64,000 nucleotides of DNA from Chroococcidiopsis sp. CCMEE 29 (GCF_023558375.1 NZ_CP083761.1:4791001-4855000); one strand, 5' to 3'. Shown: positions 45,613 to 55,191, numbered from the stretch's first letter. Numbers and translations are program-made. The notes: generated by a model not told the origin, from the sequence alone.

Positions 45613-47457
45613 ATGCGCAACTTCCTCAAACAAACCTTTGCCAGCGTAGTCGGAACCCTACTCGGACTCTTCATTTTCTTCGGTCTGGGAACTGCTGGCG
45701 TGCTGTTGCTAATCGTTGCAATTGCATCCAGAGAGCCTGAACCCCAAGTCCAACAAAATTCGATGCTGGTTTTTGACTTGTCCCTTAACATTACTGATTC
45801 CAGACCAAGCTCTGATACCAGCGCCGCAATTCAGCAAGCATTATCAGGAGAGGATAGCAATACAGTAACACTTCGCACCGTGCTGGATTCTTTGGAGAAG
45901 GCACGGCGGGATAAGCGGATTATTGGCATTTACCTTGATGGCAGTCGGAGTTCATCTAGCAGTGACACGGGCTACGCTACGCTCAAAGAAGTGCGGCGGG
46001 CGTTAGAACAGTTCCGCGCTGCTGGTAAAACTATTGTTGCCTACGACAGAGATTGGGACGAACGAAAATATTACCTGGGATCAGTCGCAAATACCATTGT
46101 GGTTAACCCACTGGGGTCAATGGAAATGAATGGTCTGAGTGCTCAGCCTATATTCTTCGCTGGAGCGTTGGAAAAATTCGGCATTGGAGTGCAGGTAGTT
46201 CGGGTTGGCAAGTACAAAACAGCAGTTGAACCGTTTTTGCGGTCAAATTTGAGTCCGGAGAGTCGGCAACAACTGCAAAAATTGTTAGGCGATGTCTGGG
46301 GAGATTGGCGTGCGACAGTGAGTAAAAGCCGAAAATTAACTCCCCAACAGTTGCAGGCGATCGCAGATAGTCAGATTGAGTTACAGGCAGATCGAGCCCA
46401 GCAGCAGGGTTTAGTGGATCGAGTAGCTTACTTCGATCAAGTACTTGAGCAGCTGAAAAAGCTAACAGGAGAAGACAAGGAAAATAATACCTTTCGTCAA
46501 ATTAGCTTAACTAGATACGCCCAGGTTCCTGGTAGGTCGATGGGTGTGGAGCGTAACTCAGAAAATAAAATTGCTGTTGTCTATGCTGAAGGCAATATTG
46601 TAGATGGTCAAGGTGGTATTGGCCAAGTCGGCAGCGTTCGCCTTGCCAGAGTCTTTCGCCAACTGCGACAGGATGAGGATGTCAAGGCAGTTGTGCTGCG
46701 CGTTAACAGTCCTGGAGGTAGCGTCACGGCTTCTGAAGTGATTGAGCGGGAGGTGCAGCTAACTAAACAGGTAAAACCAGTTGTAGCCTCGATGGGTAAT
46801 GTTGCTGCCTCTGGTGGCTACTGGATTGTAACCGATGTCAACCGAATTTTCGCTGAGCCAAATACAATTACAGGTTCAATTGGTGTATATGGACAGCTGC
46901 TGAATTTCCAGGAGATAGCAAATAAAAACGGCATCACCTGGGATACAGTCAAAACAGCTGAATTTGCCGACATTCAAACAATTGCTCGCCCCAAGTCTCC
47001 TCAAGAGTTGGCACTTCTCCAGGGCTCTGTCAACCGTATTTACGATTTGTTTTTGAGTAAAGTGGCCCAAGGGCGAAACCTGCCACAACAAAAAGTAGCC
47101 GAGATCGCCCAAGGTCGTGTCTGGTCGGGTATAGAAGCAGAAAAGATCGGTCTAGTTGATGAAATTGGCGGTATTGATGCTGCCATCCAATATGCGGCTA
47201 AGCAGGCAAAACTGGGAGATGACTGGAAACTGCAAGAGTATCCTGAACCTCGCACTTTTGGAGAGCGCCTTCTAGGACAGTTGTCAGGGCAGGTTATGAG
47301 CGCCCTGGGTAGCGATCGCACCTCCGGACAAATAACACCACCCGATTTGCTAACGGCTGAATTCGACAGACTCCGAGAGGAGATAGCTATTCTGCAAGCG
47401 ATGAACGATCCTCAAGGTGTCTACGCTCTTTTGCCATTCAACCTCAAGATTGAGTAG
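45613..47457 (+). CDS. sppA: Signal peptide peptidase SppA, long form
   Basis: 614 residues. Membrane-bound Ser/Lys protease that cleaves leftover signal peptides; in cyanobacteria a homologue acts on thylakoid proteins. One N-terminal membrane helix (about 10-37), then two tandem S49 domains (about 50-270 and 320-540). The likely dyad is Lys202 (GKYKTAVEPF) and Ser400 (NVAASGGYWI). The double-domain length matches the 67-kDa SppA type. Stop codon lies in the first bases of a repeat (47454-47516). Confidence 0.94.
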   Translation: MRNFLKQTFASVVGTLLGLFIFFGLGTAGVLLLIVAIASREPEPQVQQNSMLVFDLSLNITDSRPSSDTSAAIQQALSGEDSNTVTLRTVLDSLEKARRDKRIIGIYLDGSRSSSSSDTGYATLKEVRRALEQFRAAGKTIVAYDRDWDERKYYLGSVANTIVVNPLGSMEMNGLSAQPIFFAGALEKFGIGVQVVRVGKYKTAVEPFLRSNLSPESRQQLQKLLGDVWGDWRATVSKSRKLTPQQLQAIADSQIELQADRAQQQGLVDRVAYFDQVLEQLKKLTGEDKENNTFRQISLTRYAQVPGRSMGVERNSENKIAVVYAEGNIVDGQGGIGQVGSVRLARVFRQLRQDEDVKAVVLRVNSPGGSVTASEVIEREVQLTKQVKPVVASMGNVAASGGYWIVTDVNRIFAEPNTITGSIGVYGQLLNFQEIANKNGITWDTVKTAEFADIQTIARPKSPQELALLQGSVNRIYDLFLSKVAQGRNLPQQKVAEIAQGRVWSGIEAEKIGLVDEIGGIDAAIQYAAKQAKLGDDWKLQEYPEPRTFGERLLGQLSGQVMSALGSDRTSGQITPPDLLTAEFDRLREEIAILQAMNDPQGVYALLPFNLKIE

Positions 47458-47516
47458 GGGCGCATTTAACCAGAATGTAGGGTTGCCAAGGGAATTTTTG
47501 ATGAACCCGCCCCTAC
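47454..47516. repeat. 63-bp dyad repeat at the sppA stop
   Basis: Begins GTAGGGGCG and ends CGCCCCTAC, with GCATTTAACCAG inside; resembles the 32553 element. The sppA TAG is part of its left arm. Confidence 0.7.
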
Positions 47517-47658
47517 TTCTACTGTGGCTTCTACGTAGAAAATCCTTAACTCAGCAGCAATAAATTGCATTTTCTGGGTAATTACGGTTGCTTCTTGTAG
47601 TTAAATAGGTAAGACTATTCAGAAGAAACAAAAACTCGCAAAATTTTAGCATCTATCT

Positions 47659-47898
47659 ATGGGTAGAAAAACAAAGCGCCTCTTGCTCCTAATTATTTCC
47701 TGTAGTACAGCTGGTGTAGTTTTGGGAGGTTCTGCAAGTTGGGCAGAGAGCAATCAATGCTTCCAGGCTAGCAACGTCACAAGTGAGTGCCTGACTGAAG
47801 ATCCAGTAATTAACACTCTACAAGGCATGAGTACCGGATTAATAGCGGGAGCAGGAGCGGCTTTTGGTGCAGCATGGCAGTTAAGGCACGAAGAGTGA
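47659..47898 (+). CDS. Small exported protein, 79 aa
   Basis: Signal peptide about 1-30 (KTKRLLLLIISCSTAGVVLGGSASWAES, cut after SWA), a short mature part with two cysteines (Cys36 and Cys46 region) that could form a disulfide, and a Gly/Ala-rich hydrophobic stretch near the end. Function not recognised. Confidence 0.6.
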   Translation: MGRKTKRLLLLIISCSTAGVVLGGSASWAESNQCFQASNVTSECLTEDPVINTLQGMSTGLIAGAGAAFGAAWQLRHEE

Positions 47899-47905
47899 GC
47901 TAATT

Positions 47906-48544
47906 TTAAAAGCGATAGTTTCTCTCGCTTACCCAGAAGCTTATCGGTACTGCACGACCTTGGGCATCTACCTTGACTTCAACGACTACAGATTGCTGCT
48001 GCCTGCCTCGTTGAGCTTGATTAATGTCCTGGTTAATTTCATCTCGCCTTTCCTCTGGCATATAGTAAGTTTCCAAACCGTATTCAATCGAGTTACCAGT
48101 AGACTTACCCTTTAAGGCAATCTGATTAGCAGGTAAAGAAGTGGGGCGATCGCGGCTGACTCGCACTGGTTTCCACGCTTTAGGGGGCTGGGATTTAGCA
48201 GATTCAGGTGCTTCTAGAATCACATATAACCTAGTCCCCGCTTGTTGCTTGACTAACTCTTGCCAACCTGGAAGACTCCGCAAGTTATCTACGCGGGAAA
48301 TTTCATAGTTGAGCGTTTGCGAGTAGCCCCGTAGAGGATCGTAAGGGTCTACGGGAATAGTTTTTAGGATCACTGTTTTACCAGTGATCTGCGTATAAAA
48401 TGCCTGAGCAGGTACTGCAAGAATTAGCCCAGTCTGCAACAGCAGGGGAACCCAAAGTCTCCAGGTTGGTAGAAGAGGCTGTGGTAATTGCGATTGCCTG
48501 TCCTTTACAGGTGTTGTTGATGGGGATTGCAAGTCGTGGCTCAT
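47906..48544 (-). CDS. GDYXXLXY-domain membrane protein
   Basis: About 212 residues from ATG at 48544 (MSHDLQSP). One N-terminal helix (about 30-50: WVPLLLQTGLILAVPAQAF), then an outer domain with DPYDPLRGYSQTLNYEI, which fits the GDYXXLXY family pattern (DPxRG-Y--L-YEI). These genes usually follow a DUF2157 membrane gene, as here (26-base gap). Biochemical role unknown. A longer reading to 48619 would overlap the upstream gene and is not favoured. Confidence 0.75.
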   Translation of the reverse strand: MSHDLQSPSTTPVKDRQSQLPQPLLPTWRLWVPLLLQTGLILAVPAQAFYTQITGKTVILKTIPVDPYDPLRGYSQTLNYEISRVDNLRSLPGWQELVKQQAGTRLYVILEAPESAKSQPPKAWKPVRVSRDRPTSLPANQIALKGKSTGNSIEYGLETYYMPEERRDEINQDINQAQRGRQQQSVVVEVKVDAQGRAVPISFWVSERNYRF

Positions 48545-48569
48545 AGGTAATTCTCTTAATTTAATTTGT

Positions 48570-50030
48570 TCACATTTGCTGCCCTCTCCTACTTGGCGTA
48601 TGGCTGAGAGTCCGAACATAACGCTCGAACCAAAGCCCTACAGCAATCACACCAACGCCACATAGCATGAAAACTAAGGATTTGAACAGTAATCCCGTAG
48701 CAGAAAGCACAAACCAACTGAGAATTCGTAGGGTTAATAGCACCATGCCACCCCAAAAGGCGCGTCGCTTTCCTTGTGCCAGTCCCTCACGGATTAAGCC
48801 AGCAGCCAAGAGGAACAACAGCACGTTGAAAATAAATGTGGCAAACACGGAAATTGCCGTGATGCTGGTATGCCAGAAAGTTGTTAAGGCAGCGATCGCA
48901 ATAAAAATACCAATAACAATTGTGGTTAGATTTTCCCGCTGGGCAGAGGATGGTTTTTTAGCTTGCAATGCCAAATGCCACCACTCAAACAGCGCTAATC
49001 CACTCAAAATCAATATATCTAGTAGAGGAACCCAGTTAAATCTGGTTGATTGCTCCACAAGAGAAGGCTGAGATAAAGAGTGCCAAAACCAATAGAAGGA
49101 AGAAATATAAAATAGGACAGCAAGATAAAAAAGTGCCAAATTCCGAGCAATGGGCTGAAATGATCCCACTGCTGCCGATGTTTGGGATTGGTGCCGCTGC
49201 CAAGGTAAGTCACCGTAAACCCAGAACGAGTCATCGTAACTCCACAACAATGCAGGTGGCAGTGCCAAAGCGATCGCTAACAACCAATCTGCTGAGTGAA
49301 GGTAAAGACTTAAATTAGCTTCCAGAGAAAAAACAACGAGGGTTGCAACTAGAGCAAAAATCCAGCGCGATCGACACCAGTAAGCTAAAGGGACAAACAT
49401 CAAGCTTGCCAACAATGGCATATGCTGCCTCATGAGGGATGACCAGGGAAATTCTTCTAGAGGGGAAGATATTGACCAACTTGGCGAGATAAAGTTTCCC
49501 CCGAAATCCCAGTAACCTAATCCGATCAGGAGAATTGACAGCACACCCAAGGAAGTTAAACGTAGGCTATAGGACATTGCTAATACACCAACACCCCAAG
49601 CTAGCAATAACTCATTAAATGGGGCATTTATGTGAAACATCTGACCCATTAGCCCCATATTTGCACCTAAGATTAGTGCCCCTAAGAGCAATAATCCGTG
49701 ACCGATCCGCTGTTGCGCCCCATGCGCTCGCCTCCACAAATAAAAACCAGCTATATTCACGCCGATGAATAAACTCAATAGCAGCGTTACTTTGGCTACA
49801 CGGGGCAATTCCTGCCAGTTTGCCGCCACAAAAGTAATCAGCCCTAAACCAATGAGAATACTTCCCAATCCGATCAAGAGCGTGACGAAGCGATCGCGGG
49901 CAGCAGTGTCAAGAGTGTTAAATTGATAACGTTCTGAGAGTTGTTGATATTGCCCAGCATCAATCAGCCCTTCAGTCCACCATAGTTCTGCTTCGTGGCG
50001 TAACTGACGACGAAACTTTTCTGAATTCAT
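48570..50030 (-). CDS. DUF2157 multi-spanning membrane protein
   Basis: About 486 residues from ATG at 50030, with AGGGG eight to twelve bases upstream. N-terminal 45 residues (LWWTEGLIDAGQYQQLSERY) are the DUF2157 cytoplasmic helix region, followed by about 12-14 hydrophobic helices. Role unknown. Forms a two-gene unit with the GDYXXLXY protein below it. Confidence 0.82.
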   Translation of the reverse strand: MNSEKFRRQLRHEAELWWTEGLIDAGQYQQLSERYQFNTLDTAARDRFVTLLIGLGSILIGLGLITFVAANWQELPRVAKVTLLLSLFIGVNIAGFYLWRRAHGAQQRIGHGLLLLGALILGANMGLMGQMFHINAPFNELLLAWGVGVLAMSYSLRLTSLGVLSILLIGLGYWDFGGNFISPSWSISSPLEEFPWSSLMRQHMPLLASLMFVPLAYWCRSRWIFALVATLVVFSLEANLSLYLHSADWLLAIALALPPALLWSYDDSFWVYGDLPWQRHQSQTSAAVGSFQPIARNLALFYLAVLFYISSFYWFWHSLSQPSLVEQSTRFNWVPLLDILILSGLALFEWWHLALQAKKPSSAQRENLTTIVIGIFIAIAALTTFWHTSITAISVFATFIFNVLLFLLAAGLIREGLAQGKRRAFWGGMVLLTLRILSWFVLSATGLLFKSLVFMLCGVGVIAVGLWFERYVRTLSHTPSRRGQQM

Positions 50031-50227
50031 GACGATCCCCTGCAAAGGGTGCTATGGGAAAGGCGCGGCAGTTAACTGAGTGAAAAACCTAACCGAGACA
50101 GTTCCGAATGCACGCCATAACATTTTCAGTCTGAACGCAGCTGTATCATGTGATTAATTTTACTGTGACAGTTTGACCCTTGGTCTATTTCCTGGCATAG
50201 AACCGCATTACTTTCAATTCAACTTTC

Positions 50228-51181
50228 ATGGAAAAGCCTTCAAATTTATTAATTAAACTCAGTCGGCGTTTGTTTAACGACCCCTCTGAACAAGAGAAAT
50301 TCATTGAGGCATTAATTTATCCCAAACCGTTTCTACCTTGCATTCTTTGGTGTCAGGAAAAACCAGCTGGTTTATCATTTTCTGTTGAGCCATCTCTCTC
50401 TTGGCAACCATCTTTTGTAGAGCGTTTATCTTTAGGAGAAAAACCGGGTCAACATTCCCTGCATGAAAGTGGTTATTACTACTGCCTAGACTTTTCCTCT
50501 ATTTTTGCAGCTTCCACTCTATTAACGATACCGTTGTCAGTGCAGTTAGTTTTTGATATGTGCGCTGCACCAGGAGGAAAGAGTATTTTTGCCTGGAAAG
50601 CTTTGCAGCCAGAATTATTGATGAGTAACGAAGTTATTGGTAAACGGACTGGAATGCTAATCTCTAACTTGAAACGTTGCCATATCAGCCCATGTGTGGC
50701 GCTAAGTAAGGATTCAAGTATTCTGGCACAGTTGATACCTAACTCCAGTAATGTAGTGATTGTAGATGCACCTTGTACAGGTCAATCGTTACTAGCTAAA
50801 GGTGGTAAAGCGCCTGGATGTTTTCATCCAACTGCTATTAATAAAAGTGCTAATCGTCAAAAAAGGATAATTGCTAACTCAGCTCAGCTAGTTGCACCCC
50901 AAGGCTATTTAGCCTATATGACTTGTACTTATTCCCCTGAAGAGAACGAGCAAGTATGTGAATGGTTTTTAGAAAAGTTTCCTCAGTTTGAGCCATTGGT
51001 AATTCCTCATTTAGCAACTTATCAATCGCACCTAGCTAGTATTCCTTGTTATCGGATGTGGCCTCAAGCAGGTCTGGGTGCTGGTGCTTTCACAATTTTA
51101 TTTAAGAATACTGAGGAGGGACCGGTAAATCAGATAGATACAAATGTGTTCTCCGATCAAGGGTTTACTCGGATTTTATGA
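50228..51181 (+). CDS. RsmB/NSUN-like RNA m5C methyltransferase
   Basis: 317 residues. S-adenosylmethionine site DMCAAPGGKS (about 111-120), motif IV DAPCTGQS and motif VI TCTYSPEENE with the two reactive cysteines of m5C RNA methyltransferases. It lacks the NusB-like N-terminal domain of RsmB. Target RNA unknown (rRNA or tRNA cytosine). The gene is more AT-rich than its neighbours. Confidence 0.88.
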   Translation: MEKPSNLLIKLSRRLFNDPSEQEKFIEALIYPKPFLPCILWCQEKPAGLSFSVEPSLSWQPSFVERLSLGEKPGQHSLHESGYYYCLDFSSIFAASTLLTIPLSVQLVFDMCAAPGGKSIFAWKALQPELLMSNEVIGKRTGMLISNLKRCHISPCVALSKDSSILAQLIPNSSNVVIVDAPCTGQSLLAKGGKAPGCFHPTAINKSANRQKRIIANSAQLVAPQGYLAYMTCTYSPEENEQVCEWFLEKFPQFEPLVIPHLATYQSHLASIPCYRMWPQAGLGAGAFTILFKNTEEGPVNQIDTNVFSDQGFTRIL

Positions 51182-51241
51182 AGAAAGTGATAATGGAGGC
51201 AGGCGATCACCCCCATCACCTCTGGACAATCAGCCAAGAAC

Positions 51242-52081
51242 TTAATGTTCATCTAGTGGTTTCTTTCCCATGACAAAAATAGTCTCAACATCCAGCCAAA
51301 TCCCTTGAGCCGTCATTAGTGTCTCGATTGCTGCCAAGTGTTCTGCCTTGAACTGCTCTAACTTCTCCGCTGGAATTTGCGACAGCGGAATCCGAAAGCC
51401 AGCATTCCAGACTAGTTCCCACCACTCGTCTACACTGCTTAGATAGTAGCCTAGCTGCTCGGTCTGTATTTCGATTTCCTCAAAGCCTATCTCTTGCATC
51501 AAATTGAAACACTTTTCTGGCGTGTCAAGCCGTCCACTGGCTGAGGGAAACAACGCACCATAATTTTCGATTTGCGTCCTAAATCGGGTAGACATTGGCT
51601 TAAAGGCAGTCTGATTAAAACTGGAAAATGCCACCAATCCACCTGCTCGGGTGACGCGCTGCCAGTCTCGCAGTCCAGCTAGCATATCTGGCAGAAAGAA
51701 AATACCTGATGCACAAAGCACAGCATCAAAGCTATTGTCATTGAAGCTTAGTTGTTCCGCATCTTCCTGCCGTAGCTCTATATTCTTCAGACCTGCTGCC
51801 GCAACTTTTTGCTGTGCTTGCTCTAGCATATCTGGGGCAAGATCTATCCCAACTACCTTACCCGTAGAACCAACGTGGTTGGCGATCATGATCGCTGCTG
51901 TTCCCGTTCCCGTAGCAATATCTAGAACCTTCTGTCCACTTTGCAACTTTGCCAATTCTACTAACCGCTCGGCACAAGTTGGAAGAAAGCGCAAAGCTGG
52001 TTTGTCGTAACCCGTTGAAGCTAAATTGAAGCCGAGTGTAACTTCCTGTTTACGTTCACTAGGCTGAACTGGATTAGTCAT
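51242..52081 (-). CDS. Class I SAM-dependent methyltransferase
   Basis: 279 residues from ATG at 52081 (MTNPVQPSERK), preceded by GAGGAG. The open frame continues upstream into the DMT gene but in an overlapping frame. SAM motif I VLDIATGTGTAA, acidic loop GIDLAPDML, motif III RVTRAGGLVAF. UbiE/COQ5-like small-molecule methyltransferase; substrate unknown. 19 bases after the DMT transporter gene, so one operon. Confidence 0.85.
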   Translation of the reverse strand: MTNPVQPSERKQEVTLGFNLASTGYDKPALRFLPTCAERLVELAKLQSGQKVLDIATGTGTAAIMIANHVGSTGKVVGIDLAPDMLEQAQQKVAAAGLKNIELRQEDAEQLSFNDNSFDAVLCASGIFFLPDMLAGLRDWQRVTRAGGLVAFSSFNQTAFKPMSTRFRTQIENYGALFPSASGRLDTPEKCFNLMQEIGFEEIEIQTEQLGYYLSSVDEWWELVWNAGFRIPLSQIPAEKLEQFKAEHLAAIETLMTAQGIWLDVETIFVMGKKPLDEH

Positions 52082-52100
52082 AGAAGTCTCCTCAAGTTGA

Positions 52101-53006
52101 TTACAATAAGCGGCGTTGGATAGCTGCCTTTTTTCCCAATGCGACTGTAGTAACCACCACAGCAGCAGCCCCAATCGTAATCGGCGCGATCGCCTCACCC
52201 AGTAGTAGCGCAGAGGCGAAAATCGTTAAAAAGGGTTGCAAAAGTTGGATTTGACCAACCCGCGCCACACCTCCCATTGCTAAGCCTTGATACCAAGCAA
52301 AAAACGCTAGAAACTGACTGACAATGCTGACGTAGCCAAAGCCCAACCAGGCAGTAGGGGAAGCGACCAATCCGTGCTGCCAAAGTGCGATCGCCACAAG
52401 CAAGATTAAAAGCGGAGCCGCCAGTACCAACGCCCAACAGATTACCTGCCACCCTCCCAGAAATCGGGCTAAACGTCCGCCCTCGGCATAAGCAACAGCA
52501 GCTGCGACTCCTGCACCAAGTAGAGCAACATCTGCACCCTGTATTTGCCCAGCCCCAGAAATGACTGCAAACAGGATCACTGTAGTGCTACCAGCGATAC
52601 TAGCAATCCAAAAACTAAGGGAAGGGCGTTCCCCTGCCCGAAAAGTAGCTGCGATCGCAGTTGCTAGAGGCATTAGTCCTAAAACCACCGCCCCATGTGC
52701 TGCTGGCAGTTGCTGCATTGCCCAAGCAGACAGCAACGGAAATCCCAGAATTACCCCAGCGGCAACAATTAGTAAACTACCCCAGTGTTTGCGATTCGGT
52801 AATGGCTGATGAGTTGCCCACAAAACTATCACTGCTAAGAGAGCAGCTACTACTGCACGCCCTAACCCTACAATAGCCGGGTCGAGGTCAGTGACTGCGG
52901 CGCGAGTTGCTGGCAAAGTTAGGCTGAAGCCGAGTACACCCAAAAAGCCATACCCTAGACCTAACATTTCGGGATCAACACCGCGATTCCCTTGATATCG
53001 TCTCAC
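52101..53006 (-). CDS. EamA/DMT-family transporter
   Basis: 301 residues, ten hydrophobic helices in two EamA halves (about 15-140 and 155-290). Drug/metabolite exporters of this family commonly export amino acids or similar metabolites. Divergent from a MocR-type regulator that probably controls it. ATG at 53006. Substrate unknown. Confidence 0.88.
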   Translation of the reverse strand: MRRYQGNRGVDPEMLGLGYGFLGVLGFSLTLPATRAAVTDLDPAIVGLGRAVVAALLAVIVLWATHQPLPNRKHWGSLLIVAAGVILGFPLLSAWAMQQLPAAHGAVVLGLMPLATAIAATFRAGERPSLSFWIASIAGSTTVILFAVISGAGQIQGADVALLGAGVAAAVAYAEGGRLARFLGGWQVICWALVLAAPLLILLVAIALWQHGLVASPTAWLGFGYVSIVSQFLAFFAWYQGLAMGGVARVGQIQLLQPFLTIFASALLLGEAIAPITIGAAAVVVTTVALGKKAAIQRRLL

Positions 53007-53104
53007 GCGTGTAGTCTCCTGTCATAGTGCTGAAGTGTACAAGCTCCTCATCAACAAGGAATTAGATAATTTAAGCGTCTTCCAGCAATTATCGATGTGA
53101 GAAG

Positions 53105-53181
53105 GTACAGATTCAGCAGATTTGATCTAGTACAGTTGCAGCGATTCAAACTGTTATGGTCAAACTTAGGCAAACTGTACT
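53105..53181. promoter_or_regulatory. Candidate MocR operator repeats
   Basis: GTACAG at 53105-53110 and 53130-53135 (direct, 25 apart), AAACTGTTA at about 53148, and AACTGTACT at 53173-53181, the complement of AGTACAGTT at 53129-53137. MocR proteins bind spaced direct and inverted sites in such shared promoters. Confidence 0.45.
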
Positions 53182-53253
53182 GGGTGAAGCAGAATCAAAT
53201 CCCCTATAGTACCTGTAATGCAATTACTGTCATGCTAAAACACGGGCGGCACT

Positions 53254-54804
53254 GTGAAGATTCCCTTAGATCGGCAGTCACCATACCCTCTCTACTTACA
53301 AATCCGCGACTACCTAAGTCGCCTAATTCAATCTGGAAGCCTTCCACCCGCAGCAAGGCTGCCTTCAATTCGGACTTTATCAGAGAGTGTCCAAGTTAAT
53401 AAACTGACAGTGATTGAGGCATATGGAGTTTTGGAAGCAGACGGTCTTATCCATGCCCGTCAAGGAGCTGGATACTTTGTTAACAGTACAGCGAATTCTA
53501 CGCTCAAGCTGCACTCCACCTTTGCTCCAGCCCAAAACGTGATTATTTCAGAAGGGGGAGGGTCTTTCTTTGAGCAATATGCGGCTTCCTTACAAGCACA
53601 ACAGCAGGGGAAAATCATTGATTTTAGCTCTGGTTTTCCCCGTGCTTCGGACTTAGACAGTTTCCAGCGAATTGCTAAACGAGCAGTGGCTCGCTCTGCT
53701 GAAGCCTTATTCCGGTACGACTTTCCTCAGGGACAGCTAGCTCTACAGCAGCAAATTGTCCAAATGTTGGTGCAGCAAGGATTAGAAGTTTCAACCGAAG
53801 AACTGATTATTACCAACGGCTCTGAACAGGCTTTGTCTTTAGCCATTCGTTACCACGTCCAACCCGGTGATTGGGTAATTGTTGAAACTCCTACCTATCA
53901 CGGCGCACTTGCCATCCTAGAAAATTTGGGTGCAAAAGTAATTGGGATTCCGATGACGGCAGAAGGGATGAATCTGGAGTTGCTGGAGCAGTATCTCCGC
54001 AGCCATCGTCCAAAATTGATCTACACAATCAGTACCCTGCATAACCCGACCGGCATCACGACTTCCCAAACACATCGCCAACAATTACTGTCGCTAGCCG
54101 AACATTACGAGTGCCCCATTTTGGAAGACAACGCCTATGAAGGATTAAACTTTGAACCTGTTCCAGCCCCAATTAAAGCGTTGGATCGCCATGATTGGGT
54201 TACCTACATTAGTACGTTTTCTAAAACCCTGATGCCTGGATTGCGAGTTGGCTACATGGTGGTGACGGGTCAGCATTATCGACCGATTTTAGAGCAGAAA
54301 ATCCTTCAAGATCTTCACGTTTCCACGGTTTCCCAGGCGATCGTCCGGGAATTTCTCACTTCAGGGCATTATCGTCGTTACCTCAGCCGCCTTCGTACCA
54401 GCAACCTCCAAAGCCGGAATGCTATGCTTCAGGCTTTGGAGCGTTATTTTCCTCAACAGGTATGTTGGACGGTTCCCAAGGGAGGTCTATTTCTCTGGGT
54501 ACATTTACCAAACGGTCTACCCATGCAGGTGATTTGTCGGGAAGCCTTGGCTCAAAATATTTTGGTTGCCTCTGGAGCGGCGTTTTTTCCAGGACAGCAA
54601 GGCTATCCAGCAATGCGTTTAAATTTCTCTCACTCATTAGCAGAAATTGAGCGAGGAATTTTAGTGCTGGGTCGGTTACTCAAACAACATTTGGGATTAG
54701 GAATAAGCGCTCAAGAGCCCCAGCTCAAGCGAGAACCCATAACTAATATCCCTTTTGAAACAGTCACTAGCAGTGATCCAGTTTCAAACTTAATTAAGGT
54801 TTAA
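53254..54804 (+). CDS. MocR-type transcription regulator (GntR HTH + aminotransferase)
   Basis: 516 residues. N-terminal GntR winged helix (about 1-70: SPYPLYLQIRDYLSRLIQSGSLPPAARLPSIRTLSESVQVNKLTVIEAYGVLEADGLI) joined to a fold-type I aminotransferase domain (about 115-480) with the PLP-lysine region TFSKTLMPGLRVGY. Such fusions sense PLP or amino compounds. Divergent from the DMT/methyltransferase operon. GTG at 53254 starts MKIPLDRQSPYPLY. Confidence 0.9.
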   Translation: MKIPLDRQSPYPLYLQIRDYLSRLIQSGSLPPAARLPSIRTLSESVQVNKLTVIEAYGVLEADGLIHARQGAGYFVNSTANSTLKLHSTFAPAQNVIISEGGGSFFEQYAASLQAQQQGKIIDFSSGFPRASDLDSFQRIAKRAVARSAEALFRYDFPQGQLALQQQIVQMLVQQGLEVSTEELIITNGSEQALSLAIRYHVQPGDWVIVETPTYHGALAILENLGAKVIGIPMTAEGMNLELLEQYLRSHRPKLIYTISTLHNPTGITTSQTHRQQLLSLAEHYECPILEDNAYEGLNFEPVPAPIKALDRHDWVTYISTFSKTLMPGLRVGYMVVTGQHYRPILEQKILQDLHVSTVSQAIVREFLTSGHYRRYLSRLRTSNLQSRNAMLQALERYFPQQVCWTVPKGGLFLWVHLPNGLPMQVICREALAQNILVASGAAFFPGQQGYPAMRLNFSHSLAEIERGILVLGRLLKQHLGLGISAQEPQLKREPITNIPFETVTSSDPVSNLIKV

Positions 54805-54870
54805 TGTTTCTCCCATCCTAAGCTGGAAAACACAGCGATCGCTCCTCTGCTTACTTGGGGTTGCGATTGC

Positions 54871-54986
54871 CTACTTACTTTCAATCCAACTTATGGGGTA
54901 TTCTCCGCCGGTGTTGGGCTGATTGTAGCCCAGTTTGACTAACCCTCGTTTAATGCGTTTCCAACTGCCATGAGCCTTGACTGATA
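54871..54986 (-). pseudogene. Coding-like remnant abutting the tRNA-Pro 3' end
   Basis: The minus strand just after the tRNA reads in one frame VKAHGSWKRIKRGLVKLGYN, then QPNTGGEYPISWIESK and stop at 54871-54873. The composition looks like a genuine protein C-terminus, but the frame has no start codon after the tRNA. Possibly the tail of a gene brought in or cut by integration at the tRNA. Not assigned. Confidence 0.35.
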
Positions 54987-55060
54987 TCGGGATGACTGGA
55001 TTCGAACCAGCGGCCCCTTCGTCCCGAACGAAGTGCGCTACCAAGCTGCGCTACATCCCG
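54987..55060 (-). tRNA. tRNA-Pro(CGG)
   Basis: Read on the minus strand: acceptor CGGGATG pairs with CATCCCG, D-arm GCGCAGCTTGGTAGCGC, anticodon stem CTTCG/CGAAG around loop TTCGGGA (anticodon CGG), T-arm with GGTTCGAATCC. The discriminator is A; CCA is not encoded. All four stems close without a mismatch. Confidence 0.95.
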
Positions 55061-55191
55061 TTGCCAAATTAATCAATCACACTTAAGATATCACGCCGCA
55101 TTACTAAATTACCAACTTACCTCACTACCAATCGCTTTGCCTGTTAGAATCAACACTGAGTATGAGTAAATTCAGTGGTTAAAGCCTAATC

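Noticed and set aside
52082-52198. Extended N-terminus of the SAM methyltransferase
   Set aside because: The extension overlaps the DMT gene end and is Arg/Leu-rich; GAGGAG before ATG 52081 marks the start.
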